Shown piece after piece: positions 7,507 to 18,485 of a stretch of 19,843 nucleotides of DNA (positions are counted from its first letter, which is position 1; every line of letters starts with the position of its first letter). Source of the DNA: Burkholderiales bacterium. Lineage in GTDB: Bacteria > Pseudomonadota > Gammaproteobacteria > Burkholderiales > Usitatibacteraceae. The stretch covers positions 1 to 19,843 of the forward strand of contig JADGRS010000011.1 in NCBI GenBank assembly GCA_017880705.1. The letters are read 5' to 3'. Both the position numbers and the translations under genes were made by a program. The notes under the pieces were generated by a model. That model was given only the letters and a program-made list of their open reading frames with translations, had not been told where the DNA came from and searched no databases.

Positions 7507-8355
7507 CTAGAAGTCGATGAGGATCGAGACGGAGCCGAAGCGTTGTGGCGCCGTCTGCGCGTTGAACTCCTTCGCGTCCTGCACCAGGTCGAAGGCGAGC
7601 GCGCCCCAATGCCATTTCCAGGCCAGACCCGCCGCGAAGCGCGACAGCGGGCGCCGGTACTTGAGGTCGGGCCCGAGGGGATCGTAGTTGCGCGAGATGA
7701 GCTCGTCGCGGCCCATCACGCGCTCGCTCATCCCGGCGTAGGCGCTCCAGGCGTAGGCGCTTGCCGTGGAGGTGGGCGGCGTGGGCGCGAAGCGCAGAAG
7801 CGCGCTCGAAAGCGTCGTGTCGCCGGCACGGAGCTCGAAGCCCGCGTGCGCGAAGGTCGTCACCGTGCCGAGCGTGGCGCCGTAGTGGACCTTCGCGAAA
7901 TCGAAGACCACGCGTTGAGACCGGGTGATCGCGACCTGCGCGTCGAGCCGGCCCCCGGGCTGCCGCGTCCAGTCGACGTGGGGCGCGGGAACGAAGTGGT
8001 GGACCGCGCTCGTCGTCTGGTGCCCGAGCGCCGCGGGGCCCTGCACCCCGATCGCGAATTCGATCGTCTGCCACAGTTCCGGAGTGCGCTGGTGCAGCGC
8101 GCCGGAGCCGAGCAGGCGCGCGGTGGGCGCGCGATCGTCCTTCCCGGGATGCCAGTTCTTGGCGTCCGGCGTGTATATGTCCTGCACGAGCCCCCACTCG
8201 ATTCCGTCCTTCTCGCGCGCCATGCGAACGCCGCTCGTGTACCAGCGATCGGTTCCGAACGCGACGTCGTTCGCGATCTGCGTGTAGAAGTGGGCTTCGT
8301 CCGCCGACGCATGGGCATTCGCCGCGCACGCGACGAGCAATGCCGCGAGCTTCAT
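7507..8355 (-). CDS. LpxR-like outer-membrane lipid A 3'-O-deacylase family protein
   Basis: A 282-residue beta-barrel candidate of the LpxR/DUF2219 family, enzymes that remove the 3'-acyloxyacyl group from lipid A at the outer membrane. The signal peptide is MKLAALLVACAANAHA, cut near residue 16. FYTQIANDVAFGTDRWYTSG carries the family Asn-Asp pair (Asn29, Asp30) and YTxG (Thr40). LVQDIYTPDA and a later DDRAP are also typical, as is the terminal phenylalanine (SVSILIDF) of an outer-membrane barrel. His119/His120 lie where Salmonella LpxR has its catalytic His, but I see no clear match to its nearby Glu. The start at 8355 overlaps the regulator stop (ATGA); an ATG three codons upstream is an alternative. 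Family membership is likely; activity is unproven. Confidence 0.82.
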   Translation of the reverse strand: MKLAALLVACAANAHASADEAHFYTQIANDVAFGTDRWYTSGVRMAREKDGIEWGLVQDIYTPDAKNWHPGKDDRAPTARLLGSGALHQRTPELWQTIEFAIGVQGPAALGHQTTSAVHHFVPAPHVDWTRQPGGRLDAQVAITRSQRVVFDFAKVHYGATLGTVTTFAHAGFELRAGDTTLSSALLRFAPTPPTSTASAYAWSAYAGMSERVMGRDELISRNYDPLGPDLKYRRPLSRFAAGLAWKWHWGALAFDLVQDAKEFNAQTAPQRFGSVSILIDF

Positions 8356-9041
8356 TCTCGCCATCGATAGCCCATGCCGTAGACGGTCTCGATCGAATCG
8401 AACTTCGGGTCGATCGCGAGGAACTTCTTGCGGATGCGCTTCACGTGCGACGTGATGGTGCCGTCGTCGACCACCATCTCGGCATCGCGCATCAGCTGCT
8501 CGCGGTCCTTCACGTGCCCGGGATGGCGCGCGAGCGAATGCACCATCCAGAACTCCGTCACGGTGAGCCCCACGGAATGCCCGTTCCAGCTCGCCATCAT
8601 TCGCTGGGCATCGAGCGCGAGAGGCCCGCGGTTGAGCACCTCGGCCGCCGTGGCCGGTTGCGACGTCGCATCGACGCGGCGAAAGAGCGCCGCGATGCGG
8701 GCGAGCAGGTGCGGCAGGCTCACGTCCTTGGTGAGGTAGTCGTCGGCGCCGAGGCGAAGCCCCGAGACGATGTCGAAATCGGAATCGCGCGCGGACAGGA
8801 AAATGATCGGCAGGCGCTCGCTCGCGGCGCGCAGCTCCCGGCACAACGCGAAGCCGCCGTCGATGTCCGAGCCCAGCCCGATGTCGATGATCGCGAGCTC
8901 GGGCAGGCGTCCGGCGAGCGTCTTCGTGGCGCTCGCGCGGTCGCCGAAGGCCGCCACCTCATAGCCGGCGCGCGTCAGCGCGTCGACGTAATTCTGGCGA
9001 ATGGTGGGGTCGTCCTCGACGAGCGCGATGCGGCGTGCCAT
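8352..9041 (-). CDS. OmpR-type response regulator, dedicated sortase system-like
   Basis: A 229-residue DNA-binding regulator. The receiver domain has the acidic pair Asp10/Asp11, the phospho-acceptor Asp53 in LAIIDIGLG and Lys105 in DDYLTKD. A winged-helix domain follows from about residue 140, ending DSIETVYGMGYRW as in OmpR/PhoB proteins. The stretch LPIIFLSARDSDFDIVSGLR and the following LGADDYLTKDVSLPHLLARI closely resemble, from memory, the TIGR03787-type regulator of the proteobacterial dedicated sortase system. It is the first gene of the minus run and is coupled to the LpxR-like gene by ATGA. The start ATG (9039-9041) begins directly at the receiver domain. The DNA target is unknown, but the adjacent LpxR-like gene and the divergent small membrane gene are obvious candidates. 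Confidence 0.92.
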   Translation of the reverse strand: MARRIALVEDDPTIRQNYVDALTRAGYEVAAFGDRASATKTLAGRLPELAIIDIGLGSDIDGGFALCRELRAASERLPIIFLSARDSDFDIVSGLRLGADDYLTKDVSLPHLLARIAALFRRVDATSQPATAAEVLNRGPLALDAQRMMASWNGHSVGLTVTEFWMVHSLARHPGHVKDREQLMRDAEMVVDDGTITSHVKRIRKKFLAIDPKFDSIETVYGMGYRWRE

Positions 9042-9173
9042 GAGGACGCGATTATGCCGAAGAAACCGCCATCCTTTCGCCACATTTGATCGGCACCGGG
9101 CCCGCATTGCGCCCGCGCCCGCCCCGCGCCATGGCGCGAAATCGACCTTGCCCCCTAGGAAAAGGACGAACGA

Positions 9174-9566
9174 ATGGAACGGCGCAAGGCGATGATCGGC
9201 GATTTTCTCGAGCTGGGCGCGAACGCGTTCGCAAGCGGCCTCGCGGTGGCGATCGTGCTCGCCATGATCACGCTCGCGCTGGCAGGCGCCGCGCAGGCGG
9301 CGACGAACGACGACATTTCGAGAGCGCCCGTCACCGTCGCTCTCGGAGCCGAACCCTGGAGCCAGGCGCCCACGCCAACCGTGCAGGACAGCGACGCGGC
9401 GGACGTGGACGCCCTCTGGGCCACACAGGACTCGGAGCGTCATGGCAACGCGGACCTGCAAATCGCGCTGGCAGTCGTCGCGCTCTCGGCCACGGCGATC
9501 GTGGCGAGTCTGGGGCGCGCGGCCCAAATGCCGCTACGCGACCAACAGCGAAAAAGCGGCGCCTGA
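9174..9566 (+). CDS. Hypothetical small membrane protein (two hydrophobic segments)
   Basis: I do not recognise this 130-residue protein. The start is well supported: AAAGGA at 9161-9166 lies 7 bases before the ATG. Residues about 20-42 (from GLAVAIVLAMITLALAGAA) could be a membrane helix or a signal sequence ending AQA. A polar, Asp/Thr/Pro-rich stretch follows, then a second hydrophobic segment LQIALAVVALSATAIVASLG at about 95-114 and a short basic tail. If the first segment is cleaved, it is an exported protein with a C-terminal anchor; if not, a two-helix inner-membrane protein. It is divergent from the response regulator, across a 132-base gap, and may be under its control. The overlapping plus-strand frame from 9086 is rejected for lack of a binding site. 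Confidence 0.65.
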   Translation: MERRKAMIGDFLELGANAFASGLAVAIVLAMITLALAGAAQAATNDDISRAPVTVALGAEPWSQAPTPTVQDSDAADVDALWATQDSERHGNADLQIALAVVALSATAIVASLGRAAQMPLRDQQRKSGA

Positions 9567-9592
9567 GACGAAGTTCCTGGCGGAAACTCGTC
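9567..9592 (+). other. Imperfect hairpin after the small membrane gene
   Basis: GACGA (9567-9571) pairs with TCGTC (9588-9592) and TTCC with GGAA around a 4-base loop, with a 2x2 internal mismatch. It starts at the base after the stop codon. There is no adjacent T-tract, so terminator function is only possible. Confidence 0.3.
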
Positions 9593-9608
9593 CCGGGACA
9601 CCAGTTTT

Positions 9609-9686
9609 TGGTCGGGGTGAGAGGATTCGAACCTCCGGCCTCTACGTCCCGAACGTAGCGCTCTACCAGGCTAAGCTACACCCCGA
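9609..9686 (-). tRNA. tRNA-Pro (anticodon CGG)
   Basis: The minus strand gives a complete cloverleaf including an encoded CCA. The acceptor TCGGGGT pairs with ACCCCGA. The D-arm is AGCTTAGCCTGGTAGAGC. The anticodon arm is CTACG-TTCGGGA-CGTAG with CGG in the loop, and the T-loop is TTCGAAT. It decodes CCG. It lies between the terminator after ispB and the convergent small membrane gene. Confidence 0.97.
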
Positions 9687-9697
9687 GGCCGAGAAAC

Positions 9698-9724
9698 AAA
9701 GGGGCACGAACGCGCCCCTTTTTT
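9698..9724. terminator. Bidirectional rho-independent terminator, mainly for ispB
   Basis: AAAGGGGC (9698-9705) pairs with GCCCCTTT (9714-9721) around an 8-base loop. On the minus strand the stem is followed by GTTT, just past the ispB stop at 9735. On the plus strand it runs into a T-tract (9719-9724), so it could stop transcripts both ways. Confidence 0.8.
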
Positions 9725-9734
9725 AGCTCTGTCG

Positions 9735-10703
9735 CTAGAACTTTCTCTCGACAGAAAAGACCGCCAATTGTAGCAGAGAGTCGCGGCACGGGGAATGCGG
9801 CAGGCGATCGAGGCGCGCCGTGGCGCTTGCCGCTTCGCTCCGCGCCTGGTCGCGCGCATAGTCGAGCGCGCCCACGCGATGGATCGCCGCGACGACGCCG
9901 TCGAGGTCGGCCTTGCCGCCGTGCTCAATCGCATGCCGGATGAGATCGCGCTCCGCGCCGGTGCCCGCGCGCATCGCATAAATGAGCGGCAGCGTGGGCT
10001 TGCCCTCGGCGAGGTCGTCGCCCAGGTTCTTTCCCGTCTCGTGCAGGTCGCCGGAGTAGTCGAGCACGTCGTCCACCAACTGGAAGGCGGTGCCCAGGTG
10101 CATTCCGTACTCGGCGAGCGCCAGCTCGGCGTCGGCATCTGCGCCCCCGATAATCGCGCCCACGCGCGTCGCCGCCTCGAAGAGCTTCGCGGTCTTGTAG
10201 CGGATCACGCGAAGGTACTTCTCCTCGTCGGTGTCGGCGTCGTGCACGTTGAGCAGCTGCAGCACCTCGCCTTCCGCGATCACGTTGGTCGCGTCCGCGA
10301 GCACCTTCATGACGGCGAGGCTTCCGGCCTCGACGATCATCTGGAACGCGCGCGAATAGAGGAAGTCGCCGACCAGGACCGATGCGGCGTTGCCGAATTC
10401 CGCGTTCGCGGTCTTGCGCCCGCGGCGCAGGCTCGACTCGTCGACGACGTCGTCGTGCAGAAGGGTCGCGGTGTGGATGAACTCGATGACCGCCGCGAGC
10501 TCGTGGCGCGCGCCGGCCTCGCGTCCGAAGGCCTTCGACGCGAGCAGCACCAGGGCCGGGCGCAGCCGCTTGCCGCCGCTCGCGACGATGTAGCTCGCGA
10601 TGGTGCGAATGAGGACCACTTCGGAGTCGAGGCGCCGGCGGATCACTTCGTCGACGTGCTTCAGGTCGTCGGCAACGGGTGCGCGGATGACTTCGAGGCT
10701 CAC
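9735..10703 (-). CDS. ispB: Octaprenyl diphosphate synthase (trans-polyprenyl synthase)
   Basis: Cytoplasmic chain-elongating prenyltransferase that makes the ubiquinone side chain by adding isopentenyl diphosphate to farnesyl diphosphate. Family motifs are complete: GGKRLRPAL, the first Asp-rich motif [13 protein letters not shown], and the second [10 protein letters not shown] chose the GTG at 10701-10703 because [13 protein letters not shown] matches the usual N-terminus and gives 322 residues, like E. coli IspB (323). TTG at 10730 (331 residues, AAGG upstream) is an in-frame alternative. Chain length (C40 or another) cannot be read from the sequence. It is divergent from rplU, as in many proteobacteria. 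Confidence 0.93.
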   Translation of the reverse strand: MSLEVIRAPVADDLKHVDEVIRRRLDSEVVLIRTIASYIVASGGKRLRPALVLLASKAFGREAGARHELAAVIEFIHTATLLHDDVVDESSLRRGRKTANAEFGNAASVLVGDFLYSRAFQMIVEAGSLAVMKVLADATNVIAEGEVLQLLNVHDADTDEEKYLRVIRYKTAKLFEAATRVGAIIGGADADAELALAEYGMHLGTAFQLVDDVLDYSGDLHETGKNLGDDLAEGKPTLPLIYAMRAGTGAERDLIRHAIEHGGKADLDGVVAAIHRVGALDYARDQARSEAASATARLDRLPHSPCRDSLLQLAVFSVERKF

Positions 10704-10734
10704 CGGAGCCAGCGGATGACGCAGGGACAAGTCT

Positions 10735-10763
10735 TTGACCTTATGGGAGATTTCGCGTATTAT
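10735..10763 (+). promoter_or_regulatory. Sigma-70 promoter of rplU-rpmA
   Basis: TTGACC (10735-10740) and TATTAT (10758-10763) are separated by 17 bases, a near-consensus pair. Transcription would begin near 10770, giving a leader of about 63 bases to rplU, as expected for a highly expressed ribosomal operon. Confidence 0.85.
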
Positions 10764-10764
10764 A
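10759..10764 (-). promoter_or_regulatory. Candidate -10 element of ispB
   Basis: The minus strand reads a perfect TATAAT here, overlapping the rplU -10 by five bases. No good -35 is visible at 16-18 bases, so strength is uncertain. The predicted start near 10752 leaves a leader of about 49 bases to the GTG. Confidence 0.5.
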
Positions 10765-10832
10765 GCGAGTTCTCTCTGCCATCGGTCGATAGAAGGCTGA
10801 GGGAGACACGTTTCCACGCAATGGAGTCCACA

Positions 10833-11141
10833 ATGTACGCGGTCATAAAAACCGGCGGCAAGCAGTACCGCGTTGCCCCCGGCGAAAAAATCAAAATAGA
10901 ACAGATACCGGCAGACGTTGGCGCTCAGATTGTCCTCGATCAGGTCTTGATGGTCGCGGACGGCGACGCCGTGAAGCTCGGTAATCCCCTGGTGTCCGGA
11001 GCGACAGTCTCCGCCACCGTCATCGCTCACGGGCGCGGCGTGAAGATAAAGATCTTCAAGCTGCGTCGCCGCAAGCACTACCAGAAGACGCAGGGCCATC
11101 GCCAGAACTACACGGAAATCCGTGTGGACGCGATCGCCTGA
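10833..11141 (+). CDS. rplU: 50S ribosomal protein L21
   Basis: A structural protein of the large ribosomal subunit that binds 23S rRNA. The 102 residues begin [14 protein letters not shown] and contain [20 protein letters not shown], the rRNA-binding signature, at nearly the same length as E. coli L21. GGAG at 10823-10826 precedes the ATG by 6 bases; an ATG four codons upstream is rejected because the family starts at MYAV. It is the first gene of the rplU-rpmA pair, with rpmA 22 bases downstream. Confidence 0.98.
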   Translation: MYAVIKTGGKQYRVAPGEKIKIEQIPADVGAQIVLDQVLMVADGDAVKLGNPLVSGATVSATVIAHGRGVKIKIFKLRRRKHYQKTQGHRQNYTEIRVDAIA

Positions 11142-11163
11142 GCTCGAGTTCAAGGACACAGCA

Positions 11164-11442
11164 ATGGCACACAAGAAAGCAGGCGGGTCTTCCCGCAACG
11201 GCCGCGATTCCGAGTCGAAGCGCCTCGGCCTCAAGGCATACGGCGGCGAGCTGGTGAACGCGGGCTCGATCCTCGTTCGCCAGCGCGGCACGACGTTCCA
11301 CCCGGGCGCCCACGTGGGCATCGGCAAGGATCACACGCTCTTCGCGATGAAGACGGGCAAGGTGAAGTACTCCGAGCACGGCCCGAAGAGCAGGTCGACC
11401 GTGTCGATCGAGCCTGCTTCGCTCCAACCGAAGCAGGCCTGA
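11164..11442 (+). CDS. rpmA: 50S ribosomal protein L27
   Basis: A large-subunit protein whose N-terminal tail reaches towards the peptidyl transferase centre. The 92 residues begin [20 protein letters not shown], with no Firmicutes-type cleaved N-terminal extension, and continue [10 protein letters not shown] and [13 protein letters not shown] at 11152-11156 lies 7 bases before the ATG. A strong terminator follows, so rplU-rpmA forms its own transcript. Confidence 0.98.
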   Translation: MAHKKAGGSSRNGRDSESKRLGLKAYGGELVNAGSILVRQRGTTFHPGAHVGIGKDHTLFAMKTGKVKYSEHGPKSRSTVSIEPASLQPKQA

Positions 11443-15077
<3,635 letters not shown>

Positions 15078-15078
15078 G

Positions 15079-15095
15079 GTGCCGCGATTCGGCAC
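15079..15095 (+). other. Hairpin just after proB
   Basis: GTGCCG and CGGCAC pair perfectly around a 5-base loop, one base after the proB stop. No T-tract follows, so it is a weak or rho-assisted terminator at best. Confidence 0.35.
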
Positions 15096-15146
15096 TCACT
15101 GACGCTTCGCATCGGTGCGCCCGCGCCAAGGCCTCACAAATGAGAT

Positions 15147-15158
15147 ACTCCGCGGAGT
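15147..15158. promoter_or_regulatory. 12-bp perfect palindrome, possible activator site
   Basis: ACTCCGCGGAGT is a perfect palindrome 77 bases upstream of the sigma-54-like promoter, a distance at which enhancer-binding proteins act. The link is inferred from position only. Confidence 0.35.
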
Positions 15159-15223
15159 TTCCGACCCCCGGAAAGTGCGGAATATTACGTTGACGCCCCC
15201 GGGGGGTGTCGCTAGCCTATGGG

Positions 15224-15239
15224 TGGCACAGCCCTCGCT
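15224..15239 (+). promoter_or_regulatory. Sigma-54-like promoter for the beta-helix protein
   Basis: TGGCACAGCCCTCGCT fits TGGCACG-N4-TTGCW with two differences. GG (15225-15226) and GC (15237-15238) keep the required 10 bases between them. The predicted start near 15250 leaves a 27-base leader with a good ribosome binding site. An upstream sigma-70-like pair, TTGACG (15190-15195) and TAGCCT (15213-15218) at 17 bases, is a weaker alternative because of its poor -10. Confidence 0.55.
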
Positions 15240-15276
15240 TCCCCGATTTCAAAATAGGCATTGCAGGGAGAATCGC

Positions 15277-18200
15277 ATGCGCACGCAGCGTCGACGCCAT
15301 TCCATTTCCGATTTCCGCTATACGCCCCTGGTCGCCGCATTGGGGTTGGCTCTTGCGCCCAACGCAGGTGCCACCAACATCGCGGTAAATGACCCCTCCG
15401 ACGCACTCTTCATCGACACGGAGACCCACCACTTCTCGTTGCGCGGGGCAATCACCTACTTCAATTCGACCGACGAGTCAGGCACGCTGGTCAATTGCTC
15501 GGGCGCGGATAGCATCACTTTCAATGCGAACGGTCCGTTCGTCTCGAACGCCGCAAGCCCGCTACCCACGATCCACTGCGACGGCCTCACCATCAGTGGG
15601 ATGCTCCTCGACGGCACGAACGCGGAGATTACCACCTCGAATCCGATCGGTACCGTCAACGGGCTGGCGTCCGACACGAGCAACGCCGCCGTCCTCGTGG
15701 AAAACCTCACGGTCGACGGATTCACGTACGGCGCGGCGCTCTGCGGCAACATCAATTCCGACTACAACTTCCTGCACGGCAATCAAACAGGGCTGAGAAA
15801 CGACGGCTACTCCCCCATCTCCGTCACGAACTCCGTGTTGCAAGCGAACACCACGGGCCTTTTTCTCCAAGGTTCCGTCGCGACAGTGTCGGGCAACGTG
15901 ATCGGAGGCAACACCGCGGCAGGCATCCTCATCGTGGCGGACCAGGGCTCGACCATCTCCGGCAACCACATCGGCACGACTCTCGACGACTCAGCGACCC
16001 TGCCGAACCTCATAGGCATCGTGATCGGCAACAGCTCCGGCGCCACCTCGATCCACACGGTCATTCACGACAACACCATCTCGGGGAACTCGACCGGCGG
16101 CATCGACGTGATCGACTTCAGTGGCATCCACATCAGAAACAACCATATCGGCACGAACGGCTCCGGCGCGGGCGGCCTGGGGAACGGTGTCGCAGGCATT
16201 ATCGCAAGCTGTGGCGCCGACCTCGAAGTGAGCGGCAACACGATCTCGGGAAATTCCGGCAGCGGAATCATCCTGGGCGGCGCAGTCGGGACGACGACCA
16301 TCTCCGGCAACAAGATCGGCGTTAAGGACGACGGCACCCTGCTCGGCAACACCGCCTACGGTGTGTTGCTCACGTCGTCCGGTTGTCCCATCGGCGGCGA
16401 CGTGACTCATACTACCGTCGCTACCACCGGCGTATCCATGCCGGGCAATTTCATCGGATTCAACGGCAGCGACGGCATCAACATCTCCGGCTCATCCAAC
16501 AACAGCATCGTCGGCACCGGCGACATTCCCGACAACAAGATCTTCAGCAACGGCGGGTATGGGGTCAACATCACGTCGGGCGTCAACAACGCGATCACCG
16601 GCTACCTCATTTACGGAAATGGCGGCAGCCCTGTGGCGAAGAACATCAACCTCGGCTTCCCCGGTGGGACGCTCCACAACGACACGGGGGATGGCGACAG
16701 CGAAGGTCCGAACGACGGGCAGAATTATCCCGACAACGTCGTGGCGACACGCAACTCCCCTGCCGGCCAGACCACGGTGTCGTTCACGCTGGACACTCTG
16801 CCGGGCCTGTACCGGATCGATGTCTACTCGAACGCCTCCTCGGCCGTGCCGGGCGGGGATGCTCTCGTCGGTTCGACAGGTCCCACTTTCAACGTCGTGA
16901 GCCCGGGGCCCATGGCCGGAAGCGTCGTGGTGTCAGGCGTCACGGCCGATCATTTCTCCCTGCTCGCGACGCGAATGCAGGATTCCGAAACACCCCTGGA
17001 AACCTCCGAGTTCTCGTACCCGGTCGCCAACGTCGCGCTCGTCCCGTCCGTTTCGATTGCTCCCCCGACGGACCTCAATTTCGGGCCCGTCGCGGTCAAC
17101 ACCGATAGTCCCCAGACTACGATCACGATCACCTCGAACGGCAGCGCCCCGTACACCATCAATGCCATCAACGACAGCAGCTGCACGTCCGAGCAAACGA
17201 TCTGTTACGGCGGGGCCTTCACGTGCATCAACCACTGCGCGCCGCACACCTTCGACCTATCCGGCCCCGGATCCGCGTGCCAGATCCAGGTGACCTTCCA
17301 TCCCACGGCGATCACGAATTACTCGACGACGATCGCGATCTGCGACAACGCCGCGGCTGGCTCGCCCTCGCGCACGATCACCATCACCGGCAGCGGCGTC
17401 ACGCCTCCGCCTGTGGTGGTCCTCCCGAGCGCGTTCGACTTCGGGTCGACACTGTTCGGAACCAGCGGCCCGCCGCACCGATTCCTGATCTTCAACCCCG
17501 GTGCGAGCGCGGTCAGCATCGGACCGGCCACCGTGACCTCCAGCTTCGTCCTCAACGACACGACTTGCGGTACGAGCCTCGCGCCGTTCACAACCTGCGA
17601 GGCGAATGTTTCCTTCGCGCCCACGGACCTCGGGCCGATCACCGGCGCCCTGTCCATCGCCGCCATTCCCATCTCTTCGGAACTTTCGAGCAAGGTCGCG
17701 CGCAAGGCGATCGCGCCGGTGGCGACCTCGGTGCTGTCGGGCACCGGAGTCATCCAGGCGGTGCTCGACCTCCCGACCGCAATCGACTTCGATGCGTACA
17801 CTGCCGGCACGCCTGCCATTCGCCGAACCGTCACATTGCACAACAACGGCAATGCGGTGCTCTCGCTCACCAATATTTCGGTGACCGGGCCCTTTGTCCT
17901 CACGAATGGATGCTCCTTGAACATGCAGCCGGGAGACTCGTGCGACGTGACGCTCGACTTTTCGGCTTCGGACCTCGGGGATTACTCCGGAACGCTGGTC
18001 GTGGTGAGCAACGCCGTCGGCGGGTCCCGGACCATCCCGCTCGCGGCGCACACCGTGGCGGTGGCTGCGCCGGATATCCGCGTGAGCGCGGTATCGATCG
18101 GGTTCGGCGATAGCCTCCTCGGATTCGCGACGAGTCCGCAGCGCGTGATCATCAGCAACGTGGGCAACGCACCCGCGGTGCTATCGCCTCCGGGAGTGAG

Positions 18201-18432
18201 CACGACGGATTTCCTCGTGACCACGAGCTGCGGTCTCACGCTCGCGCCCACGTCGACGTGCTTCGCCGATGTGAGCTTCAGGCCGGCCGGATTCGGTCCG
18301 CGATTCGGAAATCTGCTTGTCAACAGCAACTCCGCGCAAAGCCCGAACGTCGTCAGTCTTGCGGGCACGGGGTGCCGTCCGTTCAGCAGCGCCAGCAGCC
18401 GGTTCGGCACGCGATTCGGCTGCGCGCCGTGA
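15277..18432 (+). CDS. Large secreted protein: parallel beta-helix region plus four ASH/choice-of-anchor-D-type domains
   Basis: 1051 residues, predicted exported. A signal peptide occupies about 1-32 (cut near APNAGA). SLRGAITYFN (54-63) resembles the CSLREA motif that starts many such proteins. Residues about 125-470 repeat the pattern xxSGNxIGxN, typical of right-handed beta-helices. A linker with GPNDGQNYPDNV leads to four immunoglobulin-like domains (about 590-710, 716-830, 830-925, 932-1032). Each has an NFG-type or equivalent opening, a paired-cysteine segment and xVxFxP. The C-terminus (FSSASSRFGTRFGCAP) shows no membrane helix or PEP-CTERM anchor, so release or surface association by another route is inferred. 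AGGGAG at 15265-15270 with 6-base spacing decides the start over an in-frame ATG at 15139. Asn, Thr and Ser codons make it less GC-rich than its neighbours. No catalytic residues are recognised; an adhesin or matrix role is a guess. Confidence 0.85.
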   Translation: MRTQRRRHSISDFRYTPLVAALGLALAPNAGATNIAVNDPSDALFIDTETHHFSLRGAITYFNSTDESGTLVNCSGADSITFNANGPFVSNAASPLPTIHCDGLTISGMLLDGTNAEITTSNPIGTVNGLASDTSNAAVLVENLTVDGFTYGAALCGNINSDYNFLHGNQTGLRNDGYSPISVTNSVLQANTTGLFLQGSVATVSGNVIGGNTAAGILIVADQGSTISGNHIGTTLDDSATLPNLIGIVIGNSSGATSIHTVIHDNTISGNSTGGIDVIDFSGIHIRNNHIGTNGSGAGGLGNGVAGIIASCGADLEVSGNTISGNSGSGIILGGAVGTTTISGNKIGVKDDGTLLGNTAYGVLLTSSGCPIGGDVTHTTVATTGVSMPGNFIGFNGSDGINISGSSNNSIVGTGDIPDNKIFSNGGYGVNITSGVNNAITGYLIYGNGGSPVAKNINLGFPGGTLHNDTGDGDSEGPNDGQNYPDNVVATRNSPAGQTTVSFTLDTLPGLYRIDVYSNASSAVPGGDALVGSTGPTFNVVSPGPMAGSVVVSGVTADHFSLLATRMQDSETPLETSEFSYPVANVALVPSVSIAPPTDLNFGPVAVNTDSPQTTITITSNGSAPYTINAINDSSCTSEQTICYGGAFTCINHCAPHTFDLSGPGSACQIQVTFHPTAITNYSTTIAICDNAAAGSPSRTITITGSGVTPPPVVVLPSAFDFGSTLFGTSGPPHRFLIFNPGASAVSIGPATVTSSFVLNDTTCGTSLAPFTTCEANVSFAPTDLGPITGALSIAAIPISSELSSKVARKAIAPVATSVLSGTGVIQAVLDLPTAIDFDAYTAGTPAIRRTVTLHNNGNAVLSLTNISVTGPFVLTNGCSLNMQPGDSCDVTLDFSASDLGDYSGTLVVVSNAVGGSRTIPLAAHTVAVAAPDIRVSAVSIGFGDSLLGFATSPQRVIISNVGNAPAVLSPPGVSTTDFLVTTSCGLTLAPTSTCFADVSFRPAGFGPRFGNLLVNSNSAQSPNVVSLAGTGCRPFSSASSRFGTRFGCAP

Positions 18433-18438
18433 CGGGGA

Positions 18439-18460
18439 GGCGCGGCCGCGACGCCGCGCC
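18439..18460 (+). other. GC-only hairpin between the beta-helix gene and the glycosyltransferase
   Basis: GGCGCGGC (18439-18446) pairs perfectly with GCCGCGCC (18453-18460) around a 6-base loop. There is no T-tract. It occupies most of the 53-base gap and may dampen read-through or protect the upstream message 3' end. Confidence 0.35.
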
Positions 18461-18485
18461 CCTCGCGCCTTCGCGCTGACGCGGG

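Noticed and set aside
9051..9056. CATAAT as a -10 for the response regulator
   Set aside because: It would leave a leader of only a few bases and has no matching -35.
15900..16500. Tandem DNA repeats or a CRISPR-like array in the beta-helix gene
   Set aside because: The periodic signal is protein-level (SGNxIG coil repeats) with diverged DNA; there are no constant-length direct repeats or spacers.
18373..18432. PEP-CTERM or similar sorting tail on the large secreted protein
   Set aside because: The last 20 residues contain no PEP motif and no hydrophobic helix before a basic end.
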